From positions 1 to 64,000 of the forward strand of contig NZ_JAVDPZ010000013.1 in NCBI RefSeq assembly GCF_031453995.1: 64,000 nucleotides of DNA. Reading direction: 5' to 3'. The notes beneath the pieces were generated by a model that saw only the letters and a list, made by a program, of their open reading frames with translations, was not told the DNA's origin and searched no databases. This document shows positions 57,687 through 64,000 of the stretch, one piece after another. Both the position numbers and the translations under genes were made by a program. The stretch's first letter is position 1. Every line of letters begins with the position of its first letter. Source of the DNA: Nitrobacter vulgaris (GTDB taxonomy: Bacteria; Pseudomonadota; Alphaproteobacteria; Rhizobiales; Xanthobacteraceae).

Positions 57687-59870
57687 TCAGTGACCGCCGA
57701 ACAGCCGGTCCACGAGCCAGCCATCCAGACCGCCAGCAGCTTCCGGCCGCACATTGGTCCGCACCGGCTGCGGCTGGCGCTCGACCGCAGGCGAAGCCGC
57801 CGGGACCGGTACGTCGACGGGTTGGCCGAACTGCGCGACTTCAGGCAGGAAGCCGCCCCGCTGTGTGCCGGGAATCGGCTCGGGCCGAACGCCCTGGTGA
57901 GCGGCGCGCATAAAGCGGGTCCAGACCTCCACCGGCAGGCCGCCGCCGGTCGCCTTGCGGGTCGGCGTATTGTCGTCGTTGCCGAGCCAAATCCCGGTCA
58001 CGAGCCGCGCGGTATAACCGATGAACCATGCATCGCGAAAATCCTGACTGGTTCCGGTCTTGCCGGCGGCTGTCCATCCGGGAATCTCGGCCTTGCGCGC
58101 GGTGCCGCTGATGAGCGTCTGCTCCATCATCGTATTCATCATGGCGACCCCGCGTGGATCGATCACCCGGTCGGGTGCTTCCTTCCCGCGCGCATAGAGA
58201 AGCTTGTTGCCGTCGACGGTGCGGATGCGCTCGACGATATGGGGACTGGCGGCATATCCGCCGTTTGCGAACGGCGCGTAGGCCCCGACCAGCTCCAGCG
58301 GCGACACCTCTGAAGTGCCAAGCGCAATTGATGCGTTCGTCTCAAGTTTTGATGTGATACCGAGGCGGTGCGCGGTTCGCACCACTTTTGCAGCACCGAC
58401 TTCCAGTCCGAGCCGGACGGCGACGGTATTGAGAGACATTGCGAGCGCCTGGGTTAGCGTCACCGCGCCGAAATATTCATGAGAGTAGTTCTCCGGCCGC
58501 CAGCCTTTGACATCGAGCGGAGCGTCCTGACGGATCGTCTCGGGCGTGAGCCCAGCCTCGATCGCGGCCAGATACACAAACGGTTTGAACGCGGAGCCGG
58601 GCTGACGCTTTGCCATGGTCGCCCGATTGAACTGGCTGTCGGCGTAGTTGCGGCCGCCGACCATGGCGCGGACCGCGCCGTCGGGCGTCATCGCCACCAA
58701 TGCGCCCTGGCTGACATTGAACTTGACGCTTTTCGCGGCCAGTTCGTCGATCAGGGCGGCTTCCGCCACGCTCTGCAATTTCGGATCGATGGTCGTTTCG
58801 ACGACAATGTTCTGATCGACCTGGCCCACCAGATCATCGAGGACATCGCCGACCCAGTCAGCAACGTAGTTGGTGGTACCGGCGCTGGCCGGCTTCACGG
58901 CGTAGGAGGGTTGGGCGGCCGAGGCGTGCGCCTGTTGCGCCGTGATGAGGTGAGCGTCCGCCATTGCCGCGAGCACGATCTTTGCGCGGGCTTCGGCACC
59001 TTCCGGGTTGCGATCCGGCGCGAGCCGCGACGGCGACTTGACGAGACCGGCCAGCATGGCGGCCTCGGCGAGCGTGACGTTCTTCGCGGGCTTTCCGAAA
59101 TACTTCTGCGCCGCCGCTTCGACACCATACGCGCCAGACCCGAAGTAAACGCGGTTGAGGTAAAGCTCGAGAATTTGCGCTTTGGTGTGCTTGCGCTCCA
59201 GCCAAAGCGCGAGTTCGACTTCCTGGAGCTTCCGCTCAAGCGTGCGTTCCTGGGTCAGGAACAGATTCTTGGCAAGTTGCTGGGTCAGCGTCGAGCCGCC
59301 CTGCGATACGCCGAAGTGCAGCACGTTGGCAACGGCTGCGCGCAGGATGCCGATCGGATCGACGCCGTAATGCGAATAGAACCGGCGATCCTCGATCGCG
59401 ATGAAGGCGTTCGGCAAATAGGACGGCACGTCCTTGAGCAAGACGTTGTTTCCGGCCATTTCGCCGCGCGTCGCCAGCACGCTGCCGTCCGCAGCGACAA
59501 CCTGAATGGTCGGCGGACGTTTTGGAATTTCGAGCGACTGGATTGGGGGCAGATGCGCGCCGATATAGATCAGCAGGCCGACGACGGCGATAACCGCCCA
59601 CAATGCGAGTACGGCGCCCCAATAAAACAGCCGCGAGAGACGCGCGCGTGTACGCTTCTTCGCTCGCCGTCCACCCTCACCCGGAGGCCTGCGCGGGCCT
59701 TCAGTATTCGGAGCGGCTGCTTTGCGCGGGCGGGCTCGCCTGTCCGGCGGCTTGTCGTCAGCGATCGTAACGCGGTCGAGCGGATTGATGCGCAACTCCG
59801 AAAGCGAAGCTGCGAACCCGCTGAATACCGGCTCTTTGCGCCCGCTACGCTTTTTTTGTCCCCACGCCAT
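57687..59870 (-). CDS. Class A penicillin-binding protein 1A-type
   Basis: A bifunctional peptidoglycan glycosyltransferase/transpeptidase of 727 residues. A basic cytoplasmic tail (PGEGGRRAKKRTRARLSRLF) and one membrane anchor (WAVIAVVGLLIYIGAHL) lead to the GT51 domain: AFIAIEDRRFYSHYGVDPIG with catalytic Glu (about 160), QGGSTLTQQLAKNLFLTQER, and YLNRVYFGSGAYGVEAAAQK. The transpeptidase has KRQPGSAFKPFVYLAAIEA (SxxK, Ser about 425), SLN in LAMSLNTVAVR, and KTGTSQDFRDAWFIGYT near 605. Start at 59870 (ATG) chosen over a TTG nine bases earlier. Confidence 0.95.
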   Translation of the reverse strand: MAWGQKKRSGRKEPVFSGFAASLSELRINPLDRVTIADDKPPDRRARPRKAAAPNTEGPRRPPGEGGRRAKKRTRARLSRLFYWGAVLALWAVIAVVGLLIYIGAHLPPIQSLEIPKRPPTIQVVAADGSVLATRGEMAGNNVLLKDVPSYLPNAFIAIEDRRFYSHYGVDPIGILRAAVANVLHFGVSQGGSTLTQQLAKNLFLTQERTLERKLQEVELALWLERKHTKAQILELYLNRVYFGSGAYGVEAAAQKYFGKPAKNVTLAEAAMLAGLVKSPSRLAPDRNPEGAEARAKIVLAAMADAHLITAQQAHASAAQPSYAVKPASAGTTNYVADWVGDVLDDLVGQVDQNIVVETTIDPKLQSVAEAALIDELAAKSVKFNVSQGALVAMTPDGAVRAMVGGRNYADSQFNRATMAKRQPGSAFKPFVYLAAIEAGLTPETIRQDAPLDVKGWRPENYSHEYFGAVTLTQALAMSLNTVAVRLGLEVGAAKVVRTAHRLGITSKLETNASIALGTSEVSPLELVGAYAPFANGGYAASPHIVERIRTVDGNKLLYARGKEAPDRVIDPRGVAMMNTMMEQTLISGTARKAEIPGWTAAGKTGTSQDFRDAWFIGYTARLVTGIWLGNDDNTPTRKATGGGLPVEVWTRFMRAAHQGVRPEPIPGTQRGGFLPEVAQFGQPVDVPVPAASPAVERQPQPVRTNVRPEAAGGLDGWLVDRLFGGH

Positions 59871-60167
59871 ACGCAACAACGCTCACGCCGACCCTGCACG
59901 CCAGTGTGCCGATTTCGAAGTTCGCATGTTCTTGCAGCAACCGTTGATGCGAACGTCAAAATCAGACGGGACCCTAGCGGCCGGGCTTTAAGGCGCGGTT
60001 ACCTGAAAGTTAATGCAACATTAGGGCTGGAACCGCCGACCCAAGTCGAACAAGCCGCGTCCTGTCATCCGCGCGACGTTCGCAGCCCGACCGGCTGGTC
60101 CGGCCAGAATGAAGGCCAAACCCATTTGCAAGGCGGCGTTTGCAAGACGCTGCCTCCCGACGGCGAA

Positions 60168-62942
60168 TTATTTCGCAGTGCTGCCGTTAGCGAGCAGATG
60201 GACCAGCGCGCGCTTGATCGCGGTCTGCCGTGTCGGAGCGGTGATCCGGGCGCCGAGCAGGTCGGTGACGTAGAACACGTCGCGCGCGCGCTCGCCGAAT
60301 GTCGCCACGTGGGCCGAGGCGATGTTGAGGTTGAGCTTCGAGATCGCCGTGGTGAGCTGAAACAGAAGCCCAGGTCGATCAAGCCCTGAAACCTCGATCA
60401 TGGTGTGGCGGTCCGACCATTGATTGTTGATGGTGACCTTGGGTTCGACCACAAACGGCCGCAGCCTCTTTCCCCCGGCGCGGCTCGGTATCACGTCGGG
60501 CAGGCGCAACCGGCCTTCGAGCACCTGCTCGATGATCTCGGCGATGCGGCCGGCGCGCCTGCCTTCGTCCTCGTCGCGCTCATATTCGCGTGAGATCGCG
60601 ATGGTATCGAGCGCCTGCCCGTCGATGGTCGTATAGATCTGGGCATCGACGATATTGGCGCCGGCCGACGCGCATGCGCCGGCAATGATCGACAGCAGCC
60701 ACGGATGATCGGCGGTAAGGATCGTCAGCTCCGTGACGCCGCGCCCCTCATCGAAGCCGACGTTGATGTTAAGCTTCTTGCCGCTTCCTTCGCTGGCGCG
60801 CAGGAAGCGCGCGTGCCTGATCTTGTGCTCGAGATCGACCTTGAGCCAGTAGGCCGGATAATGCCGGACAATGTAGGCATCAAGCTCATGGTCGGGCCAT
60901 TCGGTGAAAGCGGCACGGAACTCGGCCTCAGCCGCCGCCATGCGCTGCGCGCGATTGACCTCGGAGAAGCCGCCGGTCAGCACGGGTTCTGTCTCATAAT
61001 AAAGAGTGCGGAGCAGCTGGGCCTTCCAGCCATTCCAGACGCCGGGGCCGACGCCACGAATGTCTGCGGTCGTCAGGATGGTCAAGAGCTTCATCCGCTC
61101 GACCGACTGGACCACGGCCGCGAAGTTCTCGATGGTCTTGCGATCGGACAGGTCGCGAGACTGGGCCACTTTGGACATCGTCAGATGCTGTTCGATCAGC
61201 CACGCGACCAGTTCGGTGTCGGCTGCGTTGAAGCCAAGGCGCGGGCACAATCTGCGCGCTACCTTGGCGCCCGCGATCGAATGATCCTCGGGCCGGCCTT
61301 TTGCAACATCATGAAGCAGTGTGGTGATGTAGATGACAGGCCGGTGTTCGGGAAGAATCTTGCGCATCAGCTCGCTGGCGAGCGCGACCTCGTCATTGTC
61401 GCCGCGCTCGATATCCTGAAGGATGCCGATGCAGCGAATCAGATGCTCGTCCACCGTGTAGTGATGGTACATATTGAACTGCATCATCGAGACGATCGTG
61501 CCAAAGGCGCGGATGAACTGACCTAGCACCCCGGTCTCGTTCATCCTGCGCAGCACGGTCTCCGCGTCATTCGAGGTCAGGATCTCCATGAACAGCCGGT
61601 TGGCTTCCGGGTTTTCGCGAAGCTCCGCGTTGATCAGCCGTCGCGACCGCGTCACCAGCCGCAAGGCGTCCGGATGAAAAGCCAGGTTGTTCTTCTGCGC
61701 GAGGCGGAACAAACGGATCAGATTGACAGGGTCGCGCTTGAAGAGATCGGGCGTCGCGAGATTGATGCGGTTGTTGTCGATGATGAAGTCGTCGTTGTCC
61801 GGAACCCGCCGAACCTCCGTGCCCCGCGGCCACAACATCACGCGGCTGAGAACCGGTGCCGGCTTGGCCTGCTGATCCTCGAGCTTCGCGCATAGAATTG
61901 CGGTGAGGTCGCCGACATCCTTGGCGGTCAGGAAGTAGTGCTTCATGAAGCGTTCGACATCCTGCATCCCCGGATGAGACGTATATCCGAGCCGGACCGC
62001 GATCTCCCGCTGCAAGTCGAACGACAGCCGTTCCTCCGCCCTCCCTGTCGCGAAGTGCAGGTTACAGCGTACCGACCATAGAAAATCGGCGCAGCGGCTA
62101 AAGGTCCGGTATTCGCGAACATCGAACACATTGCACTGGAGCAATTCGTGGCTTTCACGCACCCGATAGACATACTTCGCGATCCAGAACAACGTATGCA
62201 GGTCGCGTAATCCCCCTTTGCCATCCTTGACGTTAGGCTCGACCAGATAGCGCGACTGGCCGGCGCGGTGATGGCGCTCCTCGCGCTCGGCAAGCTTGGC
62301 AGCGACGAATTCCGCCGCTGTTCCCCGCACCACTTCGGTGTCGAAGCGGCTAACCAGTTCGTCGTAAAGCGCCCGGTCGCCGGTGACGAAGCGGGCTTCC
62401 AGAATTCCGGTGCGGACGGTCATGTCGCCCCGCGCCTGCCGGATCGATTCATTGACCGAGCGCGTCGCGTGACCGACATTCAAGCCCATGTCCCATAGAC
62501 AATACAGGATAGCCTCGGCGACCTGTTCACCCCACGCCGTCTGTTTGTAAGGCAGAATGAACAGCAGATCGATATCCGAGTCCGGCGCCATCAGACCGCG
62601 CCCGTAGCCGCCGGTCGCCACCACGGCCATGCGCTCGCCGTCGGACGGAATGGGGGAATGATAGAGATGACGGGTCGCGGCCGAAAACGCCAGACGGATG
62701 ATTTCGTCTTGAACGAAGCAAAGCCATTCGGCGCAGCGCCGCCCGTGGCGGTCACGCAGAAGCCTCGCCTGCGCCGCATCGCGCACTTTCGCGAGTTCGA
62801 CCTTCAACAACCTGGACACGGCAGAACGGAAAACGTCCCCGTGCCCAGCGTGCTTTTCGGCCAGCGCATCAATTTCGCCGATGATCCGGACGGTATCGAA
62901 ACCGGCGCCGTCCGCCGCTTCTTTTGTCGTTGCGAGGTCCAT
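60168..62942 (-). CDS. glnD: PII uridylyltransferase/uridylyl-removing enzyme GlnD
   Basis: Senses glutamine and modifies PII proteins to control nitrogen assimilation. 924 residues, full length. N-terminal nucleotidyltransferase motif is ATGGYGRGLMAPDSDIDLLF (about 110-130), the HD domain is TTLLHDVAKGRPEDHSIAGA (about 545), and two ACT domains close the protein: LTILTADHPWLLSIIAGACA near 740 and MIEVSGLDRPGLLFQLTTAI near 850. Ends with LLANGSTAK. Diverges from hslO. Confidence 0.97.
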   Translation of the reverse strand: MDLATTKEAADGAGFDTVRIIGEIDALAEKHAGHGDVFRSAVSRLLKVELAKVRDAAQARLLRDRHGRRCAEWLCFVQDEIIRLAFSAATRHLYHSPIPSDGERMAVVATGGYGRGLMAPDSDIDLLFILPYKQTAWGEQVAEAILYCLWDMGLNVGHATRSVNESIRQARGDMTVRTGILEARFVTGDRALYDELVSRFDTEVVRGTAAEFVAAKLAEREERHHRAGQSRYLVEPNVKDGKGGLRDLHTLFWIAKYVYRVRESHELLQCNVFDVREYRTFSRCADFLWSVRCNLHFATGRAEERLSFDLQREIAVRLGYTSHPGMQDVERFMKHYFLTAKDVGDLTAILCAKLEDQQAKPAPVLSRVMLWPRGTEVRRVPDNDDFIIDNNRINLATPDLFKRDPVNLIRLFRLAQKNNLAFHPDALRLVTRSRRLINAELRENPEANRLFMEILTSNDAETVLRRMNETGVLGQFIRAFGTIVSMMQFNMYHHYTVDEHLIRCIGILQDIERGDNDEVALASELMRKILPEHRPVIYITTLLHDVAKGRPEDHSIAGAKVARRLCPRLGFNAADTELVAWLIEQHLTMSKVAQSRDLSDRKTIENFAAVVQSVERMKLLTILTTADIRGVGPGVWNGWKAQLLRTLYYETEPVLTGGFSEVNRAQRMAAAEAEFRAAFTEWPDHELDAYIVRHYPAYWLKVDLEHKIRHARFLRASEGSGKKLNINVGFDEGRGVTELTILTADHPWLLSIIAGACASAGANIVDAQIYTTIDGQALDTIAISREYERDEDEGRRAGRIAEIIEQVLEGRLRLPDVIPSRAGGKRLRPFVVEPKVTINNQWSDRHTMIEVSGLDRPGLLFQLTTAISKLNLNIASAHVATFGERARDVFYVTDLLGARITAPTRQTAIKRALVHLLANGSTAK

Positions 62943-62974
62943 CGCTTATCCGGATAACGGAGGCCGCGCGCGCT

Positions 62975-63003
62975 GTCACCGCAGTTTGTGAACTGCATGT
63001 GAC
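62975..63003. promoter_or_regulatory. Inverted repeat between glnD and hslO
   Basis: GTCAC-C-GCAGTT, a TGTG loop, then AACTGC-AT-GTGAC, an 11-bp interrupted perfect inverted repeat. It lies about 30 bp upstream of glnD in the divergent promoter region. Possible operator; the regulator is unknown. Confidence 0.35.
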
Positions 63004-63230
63004 GGATCCATGCTTCAACCCACCGGTTTGAGCAATGATGCGCTCCAGCCGGCGTCTCCAGAATATCTGTTTTCTCGTTGACGGAAATCCCCTAAATATT
63101 TGAAACGCGTGACTTTTATTTCTCCGCTGCCGCGCCGATATTCCGCAGCCCATCCTCAAACGGAGCTTTATATGACGCTCCTCCCTCTCATGGGGTTTCG
63201 ATCCCGACCAGTCGACCCCAGATAGAGGGC

Positions 63231-64000
63231 ATGACCTCACAAATGCCCGACCCCGCCACGTCGCGTGAAACCCCCGTGCGTGCGCCCTCATCCATTCCGG
63301 TCGACGACGCCGTGATTCCGTTTGAGGTGAGCACACTCGACCTGCGCGGACGACTGACCCGGCTAGGGCCGGCGCTCGACGAGTTGCTGGTCCGGCACGA
63401 CTATCCCGCACCGGTCGCCAAGCTGCTCGGCGAGGCGATCGTGCTGACGACGCTGCTCGGTTCATCGCTCAAGTTCGAGGGCCGGTTCATCCTGCAAACC
63501 CAGACCGATGGACCGGTGTCGTTCCTGATTGTCGACTTTCGGGCCCCGGCCGGGCTGCGAGCCTATGCCCGTTTCGACAAGGCCCGGCTCGGCGATGCTT
63601 CCGACTCGGGCGCGCTGCTGGGCCGCGGCCATCTCGCGATGACCATCGATCAGGGTCCGGACATGAACCGCTATCAGGGTCTTGTGGCACTGGAAGGCGG
63701 CAACCTCGAAGATGCGGCGCATGAGTATTTTCTGCGCTCGGAACAGATTCCGACGCGGGTCCGGCTCGCGGTCGGCGAGGAGTGGCGCCGGGAGGGGGAT
63801 GGACCGAAGCGCGGCTGGCGTGGCGGCGGCATGCTGCTGCAATTCCTGCCCAAGGCGCTGGAGCGCGCGCGCCAGGCCGATCTCCATCCCGGCGATGCCC
63901 CCGACGGTGGCGCCGTGCATACGGTGAGCGAGGATGATGCCTGGGCCGAGGGTCAGTCGCTGATCGGCACCGTCGAGGACCTCGAACTGATCGATCCCGA
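63231..64000 (+). CDS. hslO: Hsp33 redox-regulated chaperone (3' end beyond window)
   Basis: About 257 codons from the ATG at 63231 to the window end. The N-terminal substrate-binding domain is clear: FEVSTLDLRGRLTRLGPALD, LGEAIVLTTLLGSSLKFEGR, FILQTQTDGPVSFLIVDF, GRGHLAMTIDQGPDMNRYQG, AAHEYFLRSEQIPTRVRLAV. The C-terminal zinc domain with its four Cys is outside the window. An ATG four codons later is an alternative start. Hsp33 holds unfolded proteins under oxidative stress. Divergent from glnD. Confidence 0.93.
   Translation, partial: MTSQMPDPATSRETPVRAPSSIPVDDAVIPFEVSTLDLRGRLTRLGPALDELLVRHDYPAPVAKLLGEAIVLTTLLGSSLKFEGRFILQTQTDGPVSFLIVDFRAPAGLRAYARFDKARLGDASDSGALLGRGHLAMTIDQGPDMNRYQGLVALEGGNLEDAAHEYFLRSEQIPTRVRLAVGEEWRREGDGPKRGWRGGGMLLQFLPKALERARQADLHPGDAPDGGAVHTVSEDDAWAEGQSLIGTVEDLELIDP

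Noticed and set aside
58479..60389. A 636-codon plus-strand frame opposite the penicillin-binding protein
   Set aside because: Same codon-bias artefact; the PBP motifs on the minus strand are complete.

Overview
The window looks like an alphaproteobacterial chromosome of the Bradyrhizobium/Nitrobacter/Rhodopseudomonas/Afipia group. The evidence is the high GC content, the gene order rpsT-dnaA-dnaN-recF-gyrB, the RegA/RegB-type redox regulators, an intracellular PHA depolymerase of rhizobial type, and intergenic palindromic repeats of a style I associate with these genomes. The species call is inference; no rRNA is present.

Region 1 (1-7620) is a metal-uptake locus. It holds a partial ExbB, three small DUF2946-like exported Cys/His proteins (one broken by an in-frame TGA at a probable Cys codon), two TonB-dependent receptors, and a small secreted protein of the kind annotated as copper-uptake-associated. 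ExbB would energise the receptors, which import a metal or metal chelate across the outer membrane; the small exported proteins are likely periplasmic partners.

Region 2 (7600-16500) is a decayed mobile or accessory zone. It holds four small overlapping genes, an IS5-type transposase remnant, a TonB-receptor relic fused to the end of a copper-storage-like (Csp) protein, a TniQ fragment, a PAS/chemotaxis transducer split by an 8-bp tandem duplication, and an intact nhaA flanked by two DUF736 fragments. A frameshifted relaxase/helicase follows, then a gutted serine recombinase whose 3' end runs into a tRNA-Arg(CCG) gene. This is the expected layout of an element integrated at a tRNA and then eroded.

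Region 3 (16500-31000) begins with an HD-GYP protein, a small secreted protein, a polysaccharide-export lipoprotein and a small membrane protein. The replication core follows: rpsT, a 1.3-kb gene-poor stretch, dnaA, dnaN, recF, a large exported repeat protein and gyrB.

Region 4 (31000-64000) is ordinary chromosome. In order: a PAN-domain protein, gshA, a PodJ-like coiled-coil/Sel1 protein, a TauE-TIGR02186 pair, an Nramp-family transporter, the DNA-damage pair PdeM + Lhr-type helicase, a double-barrel outer-membrane protein, htpX, an OmpA-family protein, a hybrid histidine kinase, an MBL hydrolase, mmcB, regA/regB, phaZ, a YgjP-type metallopeptidase, a class A penicillin-binding protein, glnD, and the start of hslO (Hsp33). 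Dispersed intergenic repeats punctuate it.
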